A stretch of DNA of 15,282 nucleotides from Acanthaster planci (lineage: Eukaryota > Echinodermata > Asteroidea > Valvatida > Acanthasteridae). The stretch lies in contig NW_019091360.1 in assembly GCF_001949145.1 (NCBI RefSeq), forward strand, positions 21,436 through 36,717. Direction: 5' to 3'. Within the stretch, counting starts at the first letter, position 1. Every line of letters begins with the position of its first letter. Positions 1 to 8,516 of this stretch are shown here, one piece after another. Position numbers and translations under genes: made by a program. The notes below the pieces were generated by a model that saw only the letters and a list, made by a program, of their open reading frames with translations, did not search any database and had not been told where the DNA came from.

Positions 1-562
1 CAAATGAAGCAGCGGGTACCGCGAGCTATTTTCAAGATGTATTTTTGCGTTGGGAAGATGTTAATTGTATATAACGATGAAAACATCATCTTACACAATC
101 CAAAGACCTCAGAGCACATATGTTTCCTGATATATGATGTCATGATGGGATGTCATCGTGTAATTTTTGATGAAATTTTGAATATTTAATTTAACCCATT
201 CACTTTGTACAGTTTTTATGAGGCCATTTTGATCATTTAGCAATTTTTCATCCCCATCAAAGTTACATCAATCACAGACTTTAATGCCAAGATAGTCCCC
301 GAATAATGATGTCATGATAAAGTCATCTGTTGCCAATTTACAAGCCTAAAATATCAAATCAAATATATGTTCCCTTGCATTCCTTTTGCTGCGAGTAGTA
401 CAATAAACTTAGAATTTCAATTTTTTGTTGTGTATTTAAAATCACCTGTACCATGCATCTGGGTGAAACCAGAACTATTTGATATTGGTCATAAATATGA
501 ATTTGATATTCACACCTGCCCAAAGGGTAGATGGAAACACACATGATATAAATTGCAAGGTC
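1..562. other. Left flank, no gene recognised
   Basis: AT-rich, and no ORF here looks real. It may include the 3' end of element B, but no inverted terminal repeat partner was found near 9340. ATGATGTCATGAT occurs at about 134 and 306, each followed within a few bases by TCATC. Confidence 0.4.
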
Positions 563-1306
563 TCAATGATGCTCACCCACAAAGGATACTAGATATATAG
601 CAGGAAGACTTCTCCGAAGTGGGGTTGAGGAACTTTGGTATTGCTCATTGCTGATATATGAACTGCCCTGCTGTGGGTAAAATCTGATTGTAAGATACCT
701 GCCAGGGGACAGGGCGCATATGTGGAAGGGAATTTCCAACATGCCACTTTGCAGATGTCGACAATAGTCACCCTTGAAGTATGCCCATGATGTGCACATC
801 TCCCGAACAGACTTTGAGTGTTGTCAATATGAAGCCAATCTATACTTACAATTTACTACTGGCTATTAGAGCAGGCAGTGGTGTCATGTGTCACTGAACA
901 AGGAGATGAGTTGAAGTAATGAATGTACCAGGAAAGATTAGGGTCTTGGATAGGCACAGAGTTTTATCAATAAGACTCCTGAGTGAGAGTTGATGTTCGT
1001 TTCAAAGATATCTAGAGGTTCAGAGTTAGGTGAATGATATTTAGTCTGGAACCGCAGTTCAGGGATGAAGCAGGTTCCGTGGAGTTCTGACATATTGTGT
1101 CCCTTGGTAATGGAAAGTGTGTGCAGTTCACTTTATCAGCATGATGTCATCACCGCTGACGGGGAGGTCAGTTTCATCCTGGCATGTATTATGAGGAGAC
1201 GCTTGGCAAATTGGTGTGGGAGGGGTTCTATAGAGCGGTTGAAGACTGCCAGTTCTAGGATAGACAAAGATTTCCCCTAGATGTTCAAAGTTTGTGCTTT
1301 TGAGAT
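563..1306 (-). pseudogene. Tyrosine recombinase C-terminal part of element B
   Basis: The clearest stretch is VTIVDICKVACWKFPSTYAP (about 700-775), matching LSLADICQVVCWRSPSTFTK of element A, preceded in another frame by SWAYFKG matching SWSYFRG. Further up, near 1040-1100, QYVRTPRNLLHP resembles LVRTLKWYLTRT. The HxxR box is eroded to a REMC-like remnant and the nucleophilic Tyr is not recognisable. Multiple stops and frame changes are present. Sequence between about 1100 and 1306 is too decayed to align confidently. Confidence 0.65.
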
Positions 1307-1879
1307 TTAACCACTTCCTGCTGGGGATTCCGGTACCAGACACATAAGCTTTATATGTGTGGCCGGGGTCTCCGAACTCGAACAAAGGGAACCGGGCCTT
1401 GTAACAAAAGACCATACTCGGAATAAAAGACCAGGCTGCTGGGCATTACCGACATTTGTTCACTCTCAAAAATGGAGATAATACAGCCTTGTTTTGAAAC
1501 AGTATACCACAGTTTGGGGCATTTAGAGCGAGCTGATTACCACCGCGGACAAAAGCACTCCACCAGCACTGCTGCACGCTAATCTAGCCCCTGTTGAAAA
1601 GAGTTCAGTAGCGCACTGTGCCAGGTTTGTGAACAAAAGAAAGTTATATAACACCACACAATCTGGGCTCTTTTTACAAGGCTGCAGACCTGGCTGAAAT
1701 ATTCGGGCCTCAATAGATTTTGTCTGTCAGGCTAGAAAGGCCACTAGACAGTCCTTCGTTTGGATGTAAGTGTCCAGTAAATGAAGACAGGAATTTTTAA
1801 AGAATTTTGAAAACAGAAAAAAATGATAAATATCCTGCCCCAGCACCATTGATAACTACCACCGGTAGTAAGTGGTTAA
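1307..1879 (+). mobile_element. MITE copy 1, TTAA-flanked, inside element B
   Basis: A 573-base non-coding repeat that begins TTAACCACTT (1307) and ends AAGTGGTTAA (1879), so its tips are inverted. It is collinear with 10469-11051 over nearly its whole length; shared blocks include CTTGTAACAAAAGA, AAAGACCAGGCTGCTGGG, CACAATCTGGGCTC and AAGTGTCCAGTAAATGAAGA. TTAA at both edges with short inverted tips fits a piggyBac-type target duplication; the transposase family is inference. It separates the recombinase N-terminal block of element B (ending 1880) from the rest, so it inserted after B. No ORF of the repeat is convincing. Confidence 0.82.
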
Positions 1880-2195
1880 GGTCATCATAAACACTGAAGT
1901 GAACTGCTGTGATAGCTAAGCAGTAGTTATGGATCATCACTACTTGACGGCCAAAAAATAAAGATGGAGGAAAATCTGTAACGGTAGTTATAGATGATTC
2001 AGGTTATGATAAACATTGCTCTGTGCAACAACAAATGAAATGTTGTAGTTGACTGTCAGATATCACACCATTTTCAACAAGTTGCCATGGCTACAGTGTC
2101 ACTATGAAGGCCTGCTACCTTGAAGGATCATTGCACAAGGACCAGCAAGATAGATGTAGAACCTCCAATTGTAGGTGCCGAATCTTGGATTTTTG
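1880..2195 (-). pseudogene. 3' part of methyltransferase-like block and recombinase N-terminus of element B
   Basis: Reading down from the 3' edge of element A, the minus strand gives KIRHLQLEVLHLSCWSLCN, a stop-containing QAF stretch, then MIHNYCLAITAVHFSVYDD. In element A the corresponding residues are RILHSALNDLHLMCWALPN, CQAFLRML and TIHNYWSALAAVHLWFSDG. The match continues directly from the block that ends at 7921. The recombinase sequence is cut at 1879 by the MITE and resumes below 1307. Stops are present, so no product is expected. Confidence 0.78.
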
Positions 2196-2312
2196 AAATT
2201 TCTCATGTGCCTATTTCAATTTGCTGAAAAGACTTGATTATGCATGCTGCCCCTTGACCCTCCACAATGCACTGCGGTCTTGCCACCATGTTCCTCCTTC
2301 TTTTCGAAGCGG
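2196..2312 (+). repeat. 3' inverted terminal repeat of element A
   Basis: This segment matches the reverse complement of 7774-7886 over about 115 bases with a few small gaps. The shared core includes TTATGCATGCTGCCC, CCCTCCACA and CCATGTTC. By eye about four fifths of positions agree, so the copies have diverged since insertion. This copy lacks the roughly 24-base outer extension present at the other end. Confidence 0.85.
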
Positions 2313-2388
2313 AGAAATTCCCAGAGCCAAAGTGGGGAAAGGACGGGTGGGAGTGGCTGGACAAAGGTCTACACTAATGTGGGGGAGG
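2313..2388. other. 3' untranslated part of element A between terminal repeat and ICR
   Basis: G-rich plus-strand sequence between the 3' inverted terminal repeat and the internal complementary region. No coding similarity was seen. The adjoining stretch 2430-2546, up to the recombinase stop, is also non-coding and belongs to the 3' end of element A. Confidence 0.5.
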
Positions 2389-2429
2389 AGTCTCTTGCAT
2401 TGAAATACCTCTGTCCAGCTTACATATGC
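2389..2429 (+). repeat. Internal complementary region (ICR) of element A
   Basis: The left half (2389-2407, ending ATTGAAATA) matches the reverse complement of 2212-2234 with small gaps, i.e. the element's 3' end. The right half (2406-2429, CTGTCCAGCTTACATATGC) matches the reverse complement of 7887-7910, i.e. the element's 5' end. The region therefore spells the expected junction of 3' end with 5' end, complementary to the coding strand. In the DIRS model this segment templates joining of the termini into a circle. Confidence 0.72.
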
Positions 2430-2546
2430 AGAGTGGCACCATACCCTGGAAGAAGGTCGGCGACGGGAGAGTAGTTACTAGAGAACATAGACGGGCATCG
2501 CCCAAGCGAACACTCACCAAAGAAAGAGGTATCTACAATGAAGAAT

Positions 2547-3400
2547 TCATTGTTCGGAGTGGGACGGTGCTGGATGCTGTCCCAACCGCAAAGTTGCTGC
2601 GCCGTGAGTTGTCTCGCTCAGCAGGACATTCTTCAGGTAGCACTTGGTGAAGGTGGAGGGGGATCTCCAGCAAACCACCTGGCATATATCCGCCAGGGAG
2701 AGGCCTCTGAAGTACGACCAGGATGAAGAGGGGGCCCGAACATCATGGGCTCTGACATGAGAACGGGTCGCCTTGTCATGCTGAGTCGGCCAGTCTTGGT
2801 TCATGAAGATGATGGCCAAGACTGTCCATCAGACAATAGTTTCCTTCGCCGCTGGATGAAAGGGCTTTGTGGTTGTGATGACGAGTCTGGAACCAGGTTC
2901 CCTCCCAGCTTGGTCCTGGTGAGATACCACTTGAGAGTACGAACCAGACACCAGTTCTTGTCAGAGTTATCTCCCAAAAGAGACGTTATGTCGGGGACAA
3001 ATGTGTCTGGAGGCCGGAAGGCAGGTGTCTGGTTCTTTGTCAGGAACTCGATGGCTGGGATAAGGTGAACCCGAAGGAGATGGTGGATGGCAGCGTTATC
3101 AGATATCGTTGATCCATCACTGAACCACAAGTGAACAGCTGCCAAGGCCGACCAGTAGTTGTGGATGGTGCCAATCTGGAGGCCCGAGTGAAAGAGATAC
3201 ATGAAAAAGTCTGCAATGGAGCTTACAGAAGCTTCAGCTGGAGAAACATCATGGTCGTCACACCATCTAGTAAAATTTTGTAGTCAATTGTTGTAAATGT
3301 TGCGTGTGGACAGTCATCGGCCCAGGCCGCCATGGATGCAGCATCCGTAGAAAGGCCTGACACTCTGGATGATTGTTGGGCAATGCCCAACACATCAAGT
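2547..3400 (-). pseudogene. Tyrosine recombinase (DIRS integrase) of element A, frameshifted
   Basis: This is a DIRS-type tyrosine recombinase, the nuclear enzyme thought to integrate the circular DNA copy. The N-terminal part (3202 downward) reads GTIHNYWSALAAVHLWF, then a core with CLVRTLKWYL, typical of the family. After a frameshift near 2801-2819 the catalytic C-terminus follows. It has HDVR (His codon 2747-2745, Arg codon 2738-2736), the SWSYFRG stretch, CW (Trp codon 2669-2667) and the candidate nucleophile in KCYLKN (Tyr codon 2639-2637). The reading frame stops at 2547. Further N-terminal recombinase-like sequence (MAAWADDCPHATF) lies in another frame around 3300-3370. The catalytic box is intact, but at least two frame changes make it a pseudogene unless the breaks are assembly errors. 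Confidence 0.85.
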
Positions 3401-3439
3401 GAAGATCGTTCAGTGCTGAATGGAGGATTCTTGACCTGG

Positions 3440-3730
3440 GTTGACAAATAATATCCTCCCTGGGCAGAAGGATTAGTGGTCGTCGAACCAAGAGCCTCGT
3501 GAGTCTTGGGAACAACGGTTGTCGAAGCCAGAACGGGGCGATGAGGAGGATCTGGCATGTCGCTTGTTCTATCTTGGATATGACAGGAAGGATGAGAGAG
3601 ATGGGGGGAAAGGCATACGCCAGGAGGCCGGACCAATCCACCTGTAGAGCATCCCTCGCCCAAGCTTGCGGGTGAGGAAACCTGGAGTAAAACGTCGGGA
3701 GATGAGTATTGTCGGCCAATGAAGGAGGGC
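3440..3730 (-). pseudogene. Dam-like methyltransferase segment of element A
   Basis: Between RNase H and the recombinase the minus strand reads PTFYSRFPHPQAWARDAL, VDWSGLLAYAFPPISLI, and then ILLIAPFWLRQPLFPRL. This pattern (residue run, DAL..DW, AFPP, KIE, LLIAP.W...) is the conserved block after RNase H in DIRS elements. In that family it is described as related to phage Dam adenine methyltransferases, with AFPP at the place of the NPPY-like motif; that functional equation is from family knowledge, not shown here. The frame (start 3719) differs from that of RNase H, with a shift near 3715-3730. The open stretch runs on to 3267 before stopping. It is also the domain in which element B was interrupted. 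Confidence 0.65.
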
Positions 3731-4250
3731 AACATGGGGACGCTCAATCTCTGTGAAAATCTGATCTGACTGAAGAGTCCACTCCGTAGGGTGGACAGTG
3801 CCCTGAGAGAGAGCGTCTGCTATGCTGTTGGTTGTTCCTGCTATGTGGACGGCCAGGATGGCAATCCCATTATCGCTCGCCCACATGAAGATCTGCCATG
3901 TAAGGACGCAAAGCTGGGGGGAGCGAGTACTGCCTTGGTGGTTGATGTACGCTACCACTGTGGAGTTGTCACTCTGGATTCGAACCGAGAGACCCACTAA
4001 GTGCTGCTGGAAGTGGCGAAGGGCATTGAATACTGCATGAAGTTCCAGCAGGTTGATGTGTTTGTTGCGCAAGGAAGAGTCCCAAACCCAGGACGCATGG
4101 AGCGGAGGAAGGGAGGTCCCTCATCGAAATAGTGATGTGTTCATTGTCATTGTGATGTTCTGTCTCCATGGAATAAAGGGACTGCCCGTCCACAGGTGCT
4201 TGTTGATGGTCCACCACTGGAGGTGGTTGTGAACATCCGGTGGGTTGCTC
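3730..4250 (-). pseudogene. RNase H domain of element A
   Basis: The minus strand reads HINLLELHAVFNALRHF, then VRIQSDNSTVVAYINHQG, then AVHIAGTTNSIADALSQG and EWTLQSDQIF. These are the DIRS RNase H landmarks: the conserved Glu in LLEL, the Asp of SDN and the final Asp of ADALS. The enzyme would remove the RNA template during reverse transcription. The domain is in the same frame as the RT, separated by stops near 4250 and 4124. The expected first catalytic Asp, in a TDAS-like motif upstream, cannot be recognised and appears mutated. The clean open part starts at 4072 and runs to 3569, past the domain into out-of-frame sequence. Confidence 0.85.
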
Positions 4251-5275
4251 TAGGGGCGGTACCGAGATAGAAGATTTAGTTGAAGTGGCCGCATCCGCAG
4301 TCGCCACCATGGGACGAGGTTGACCAAACTGGCCATTAGTCCAAGAAGACGGAGCCAGGCTATCGCTGGACGTGTCTCAGACCACAAAAACTGAAGGGCG
4401 CATTGATGCAGATTGAGGATGCATTCCGGTGTCGGAGCTGCAATGCCTTTGAGGAGGTTAAGGGCTACCCCTAGGCAGGTTGGCCGTTGTGATGGATCGA
4501 GGGCTGACTTGTCGTCGTTGATGAGGAACCCTAGGCATGTTGCGACATTGAGGGTGAGAGAAGTGTCGGCTCTTGCTTCATCCGGGAGGCGATTGATGAT
4601 CAGCCAGTCGTCCACAGATTGAAACAGAAGGACATCACGCTGTTGCAAGTAGGCAGCGAGAGTCTTGGCGATCCTGGTAAAGATCCTTGGTGAGGTTGAG
4701 AGGCCGAAAAGAAGAGCCTGAAACTGGAAGGTTTGGCCGCAGTACTTGAAGCGGAGGAACTTGCGGTGCTGTTTGTGTATCGGGATACGGAGATACGTGT
4801 CCCGTAGAGCTATAGAGGTGGCCCAATACGGGACTGGTAAAGAGGGTAGGACAACGCTCAGGGTCTCAATTCAAAGCTGTCTTCGTTTGATGAACATGTT
4901 GAGCGGTTTCAGATTGATTATTGGTCGCCACTTTCCTGGTTCTTTCTTGGGTGTCAGAAAGAATGACGAAAGGAAGCTGGTGGACAGCTGGTTTGAATGC
5001 ACCAGTGTGATGGCTCCTTTGCGTAGCAATGTTGTAATCTCCTCCACGAGAGCCAAGTGCTTGGACTTGTCGCATGGGGGAGGAGTGGAGTGGAAGACCA
5101 TCCCCGATGGCGGGGAGCTTGTGAACTCAAGGGAGTAGCCATGGGCAATGGTGGAGAGGACCTAGCTGTCCGCAGTGATTTCCCACTAGAACCCGATGAA
5201 ACTGCCCAGGCGGCTGTTGACAGGTTCAGCGGCCACCAAAGGCGAATGGGAGTAGTCACCGGCGCCATCCTCCAG
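4250..5275 (-). pseudogene. Reverse transcriptase of element A
   Basis: RNA-directed DNA polymerase of DIRS type. The N-terminal linker reads STIAHGYSLEFTSSPPSG, followed by LVEEITTLLRKGAI, FFLTPKKEPGKWRPIINLKP, LRIPIHKQHRKFLRFKYCG, FGLSTSPRIFTRI and the active-site block FQSVDDWLII (Asp codons 4612-4610 and 4609-4607). Family members usually have Y[LV]DD; the Tyr is Ser here. A thumb region follows with WLRLLGLMASLVNLVPWW. A single reading frame spans the whole domain, broken by stops at 5184-5186, 5162-5164, 4871-4873 and then 4250. Without these it would fuse to RNase H in frame, as in known DIRS polyproteins. Few lesions suggest a younger insertion than element B. Confidence 0.9.
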
Positions 5276-5299
5276 TAGGACCGGGGGCACAATGTGAAA

Positions 5300-7100
5300 A
5301 CCCACGGCCAAGAGGGCGTGGCTGGAATCTTATAGGAGTAGTTGTAGGTGGAGCTCGCCGGGGGCCCGATGACCAAGTAGCTGCCCGGAGTGGACGGCTA
5401 AAAGGGCGACCTGCAGGCATGGGCTGGTTCACCCATCGTCTCGGTGGTGGTGGAGGCTGCCAGTGTGAAGGTGCAGGTTTGCGAAGTGAAATCTTCTTAG
5501 CGGTCTCCATATGTTTCACCTCAGACTCAAGGACTTCTGTGAACTTCCCAGCAAAGAGGTAATCCCCAGAAGGGGGAGATCCATGAATTTATTTCTGACA
5601 GATCAATAGGGAATATTCATGGCGTTTACGGCTAGAAGTAGCCAGAAGGGTAATGCAAGTGAACTGTTCAAAAGTCAAATTGAGTCCCTCATTGGGGCCT
5701 CGCAGGACTAGGGTCGCAAAGTCTGGGGAGACAGGGGAGTCTTCTTCACAATATACACTGATAGAGGGAGGAGAAAGGCCGAACATCAGAGGCCAAAGCA
5801 GGATGCCATGTCGAGGCGACGGAGGACTGAGTCAAAGTTAGCCTTGTCCTTATCCTGGAAGGCATTTCGTTGGCCAGAATCGAACAAGATCTTGTCTCTG
5901 GCAGCGTCGGGAATATCTGGGGTCGACAGGAAGCGAGTCAGATTCTCTTGAGGAAAACGGTAGTAAGACAAGGCCCTGGGAGGGATTGCACGCTAGCATT
6001 TAGCTTTTGCGAAGGCACTCATCATCTTCACACAGGAACGATCTAGAGGGATCTCTGGGAAGATGGGCTAAGCTAATTCAAGACGTGAAGGGTGGCGCTT
6101 GAATGAAGTATGTCCCTGTTCCGTCAGCATAGGATCCGATAACGGGAGCCCAAGAACATGGATCAAGTCATGCTGAAGAAGGCAGAGGCGACCCTCCGGT
6201 TGAGTCAGACTAGCCACAGAGTCGATGTCATCATCCTCAGAAGATTAGGGCTGAAGGCCGGCAGGGGGAAGGGCCGAGTCGTGTTCCGAGCTGAGTGGGT
6301 AACCGTGAGTCCGGACTTGGTCCGGCGCCAGAGCTTGCTGAGGAGACGGTTCCGGTCAGAGGATAGAAGTCACCTTGGACTCTGAAAGGGGCAAGTGGGC
6401 GTGAGGTGGGATGGCCAGGAGAGGGTCTGGGTCAGGTGCTGTCGCCGCTGGCTGAGGTTTAGAGTCTATCTTGCGGGTGAGCGAAGTGAAGGCCTCCGAG
6501 AGAGGCTGGAGGGTCTCCATCCATAGAGGTGGATCTGGCTTGGAGTGGCGTCTATTCTTGGCCTTGGATGAAGAAGAAGCCGATGACTTGGCCTTGCACT
6601 TCTTAGTCTTCGCCGGAGTGGGGAGCTGGAGGCTGGTATGTGGGAGGAAGGACCGGGCGAGGATCCCCGAGGGGTCAGTCGTCTCCTGCCAGGAGCGTCA
6701 GAGATCAGGATCGGTGGGCTCATAACCGGAGTCCAACGGCAGGTTGGAGCTGCGTATGAGGTGTGGTTGACGGAAGCCCCAGTGGTGTAGCAGTCCAGAA
6801 GGGGCACCATCATCCAAGGCAACAGAAGGCTGGGGAGCATGCCGAGTTGTTGACTCGCCCATGACAGCGGTGGAGCATGGCAATCCCACTGTGAAGCCCG
6901 TTGCCTGCTTGGAGGGAGTTGACTGGCCCGACTTCCGAGCGAGTGTTGCCCAGCAAGCAGGAGCTGGTGAAGGGCCCGGGGCAGACAGCATGCCATTGCC
7001 CCATGGGCCCTGCTGAGCCATTGGTCCGTAGGGTTGTCTGGGGTTGTGGTTGATGGTGAAGCCTGGGACCTGCGGTATGGAGAAAGGACTGGCTCATTAC
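5300..7100 (-). pseudogene. gag-like region of element A, multiply frameshifted
   Basis: Upstream of RT, several frames together resemble the DIRS gag-like ORF. From the 5' side there is a Pro/Ser-rich start (about 6700-7100), then a Lys/Ser-rich basic stretch (KTKKCKAKSSASSSSKAKN, near 6560-6620), then PLSEAFTSLTRKI. An acidic region follows, then YYRFPQENLTRFLSTP and RRLDMASCFGL (5786-5971), then FEQFTCITLLATSSRKRHEY (5589-5786), then KFTEVLESEVKHMETAKKIS and a Pro/Arg-rich tail (5256-5560). The RRLD-x-AS motif is recurrent in DIRS gag proteins. The product would be a nucleocapsid-like structural protein. The frame changes at least three times, so no full product can be made. The exact start is uncertain. 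Confidence 0.65.
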
Positions 7101-7111
7101 TCCCAGACAAT

Positions 7112-7355
7112 CTTAATCAAGGGTATTGTTGTAGTAAATCCGCTCAACCCGATTGATAGGTGCAGAGTGGGCATTGATGACCAGGGATAGTAGACCAGCA
7201 CGCTCGGCCCAATGGGTAGGTAGGTAGGTGGGTTATAGTCATCAGTGATCAAGGGCATTGTTTCGGTACCGCTCTCTCAGCCCGATCAATCCTGGTAGTG
7301 GTCATCAGCGATCTTGGCATATTGCGGTACCTCCGCTCAACCCCAGTCTATTCAG
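7112..7355 (+). repeat. Degenerate tandem repeats in the 5' leader of element A
   Basis: About four imperfect units follow one another at roughly 7114-7164, 7171-7220, 7246-7292 and 7309-7355. Each has a form like ATCAAGGGYATTG, then about 15 bases, then CGCTCAACCCGAT or CTCAGCCCGATCAAT, then a GG-ended tail. The second unit contains a short GTAG tetranucleotide run (7214-7229). They lie just upstream of the gag-like region, within the untranslated leader of the retroelement. Short repeats in such leaders can be promoter or packaging elements, but nothing here shows that. Confidence 0.55.
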
Positions 7356-7773
7356 GGTCTCTCCTCATCGAGCCGCTAATTGGATTATGCAGAACCGCCC
7401 CACAAAGGGAGCAGGGCAGTCCACCGAGCCCGTTCCGCAGCCAGACCCGTACTGCGTTGGGCTGTTATTATTCGAACGCACGCACCACATAATGAACAAA
7501 GGGCCCTCCAACCCTGTTCAACGGCCATACCCACGTCACACATCACGGTAAGTCACATCCCAACATGTATATGACGACAGAAAAAAAAGGGGCAGAAAAG
7601 AACCACAAGAAAAACACAGCATGCAAAGAACGAAATATATGAGAATAAGCACTCTTACCAAGAGATAAGAAATCACTCTTTATTTCAAAACAGGAATCAA
7701 GTCAATTCACAAACGCGAAGGTATGGAACTTAAGAATCCGAAAATGTCACAAAAGACACGTCCGTAAATAATA
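7356..7773. other. 5' leader of element A, no gene seen
   Basis: Between the tandem repeats and the 5' terminal repeat I see no conserved coding sequence on either strand. Overlapping plus-strand ORFs at 7258-7574 run against the element and match nothing I know. The part from about 7580 to 7770 is A-rich on the plus strand. It probably holds the element's promoter, but no motif can be pinned down. Confidence 0.5.
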
Positions 7774-7910
7774 GGCGCTGAAAAAAGAAGGATGAACATG
7801 GCAGCAGGGATGCAGTGCACTGTGGAGGGTAAAGGGCAGCATGCATAATCCCCTTCAGCGAATTGTAATAGGCACATAGGAAATTCGCATATGTAGGCTG
7901 GACAGGGGTA
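7774..7910 (-). repeat. 5' inverted terminal repeat of element A, with outer extension
   Basis: Positions 7774-7886 are the inverted partner of 2196-2312. The outer extension 7886-7910 has no partner in the 3' repeat, but it is repeated in inverted orientation at 2406-2429 (22 of 24 bases agree). Unequal terminal repeats plus an internal complementary region are typical of DIRS-1-type elements. B-derived coding similarity resumes by 7921, which fixes the edge within about ten bases. Confidence 0.83.
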
Positions 7911-7920
7911 TGTGAACGCA

Positions 7921-8500
7921 GGAGACCTGCTTGTGTACTAAGTATAAGTGGTGGATTGACAAGGGGTCTGGTCAGCTGAGGGAATGGTTGGTGTGGCTAA
8001 AGCAAAGCAATAAGAATTATGTGACATAGTTCTTTGCTGTATCTTGGGAGTACCACTCAGAAATAAAGTTTTTGGTGGAGAGGCATATGTATTAACTGAC
8101 TGAGAGGGTGTCTGTTGGCCATGCCTGTGGATTGGGCAACCTGGCTCTGGATACCAGACAGTGAATATTTCATGTTGATGCAAACAGGTCAATATGAAGT
8201 CTGTCAAGTGTGGCAAATAAGTTCTTGGTGAAGAGTTGCCTCTGTGGAAGAACTGCCCCTTGTGAAAGGGCATCTGCTAGATTGTTTGAAGTGCCAGGAT
8301 TTTGGACAGCCAAGAGATTCACTGCACTGACTATTGTCCAGCTGAGAATATCCTGTGTCTATAGATATAGACCGAACAGGCAAGTGACACCTCATTAGAT
8401 GACATGAGCTATCACAGCATCTGACTGGGTCGGCACTGACATGGTCTTGAGTGTAGACGAGAAGTGATGGAAGGCACGAAACACTGCATGAAGATCCAGG
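7921..8500 (-). pseudogene. RNase H and 5' part of methyltransferase-like block of element B
   Basis: The minus strand reads ALDLHAVFRAFHHFSSTLK near 8500-8440, then TQSDAVIAHVI, then LAVQNPGTSNNLADALSQGA near 8300-8240. Next come IDLFASTWN, SRARLPNPQAWPTDTLSV, ILIALL, PHQPFPQLTRP and NPPLILSTQAG, ending at 7921. These line up residue block by residue block with element A: LELHAVFNALRHF, QSDNSTVVAYI, GTTNSIADALSQG, HPQAWARDAL, ILLIAPFW and RPLILLPRED. Several stops and frame changes interrupt it. The alignment breaks exactly where the terminal repeat of element A begins. Confidence 0.8.
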
Positions 8501-8504
8501 GCAC

Positions 8505-8516
8505 GGGGGGGGGGGG
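8505..8516 (+). repeat. Run of twelve G
   Basis: A mononucleotide G run lies in the eroded RNase H region of element B. It is a likely site of length polymorphism or sequencing error. Confidence 0.9.

Larger units (their letters stand above)
2195..7910 (-). mobile_element. DIRS-like tyrosine-recombinase retroelement A, near full length, decayed
   Basis: Read on the minus strand, the interval carries in order a gag-like region, RT, RNase H, a methyltransferase-like segment and a tyrosine recombinase, which is the DIRS order. It is bounded by inverted terminal repeats (2196-2312 against 7774-7886). An internal complementary region sits next to the 3' repeat (2389-2429). DIRS elements are known to integrate circular DNA through the recombinase and usually make no target-site duplication; none is obvious here. 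Several in-frame stops and frameshifts make it non-autonomous now. The 5' edge is near 7908-7910. The 3' edge lies between 2191 and 2212: terminal repeat similarity runs to about 2196, but the internal complementary region suggests a junction near 2212. It is inserted in another DIRS-like element (B). Confidence 0.88.

Noticed and set aside
4-189. 61-aa plus-strand ORF at the left edge
   Set aside because: No recognisable motif, AT-rich composition, no splice or promoter context. A chance frame is the simplest explanation.
2221-3068. Several plus-strand ORFs of 60-107 aa
   Set aside because: They lie antisense to the terminal repeat and recombinase of element A and are mirror frames of that coding sequence.
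4746-5278. Plus-strand ORFs of 130 and 73 aa
   Set aside because: They are antisense to the RT of element A, whose conserved motifs are unmistakable on the minus strand.
6466-7110. 214-aa minus-strand ORF as an intact gene
   Set aside because: Its Ser/Pro/Arg-rich composition looks like an out-of-frame read of the gag-like region. The KTKKCKAKSSASSSSKAK basic stretch is in a different frame over the same bases.
7258-7574. Plus-strand ORFs of 64-97 aa in the leader of element A
   Set aside because: They run against the element, overlap its tandem repeats, and resemble no protein I know.
2195-7910. LTR retrotransposon or LINE
   Set aside because: Terminal repeats are inverted rather than direct, no aspartic protease or DDE integrase motif is seen, and a tyrosine recombinase with HDVR...W...Y is present.
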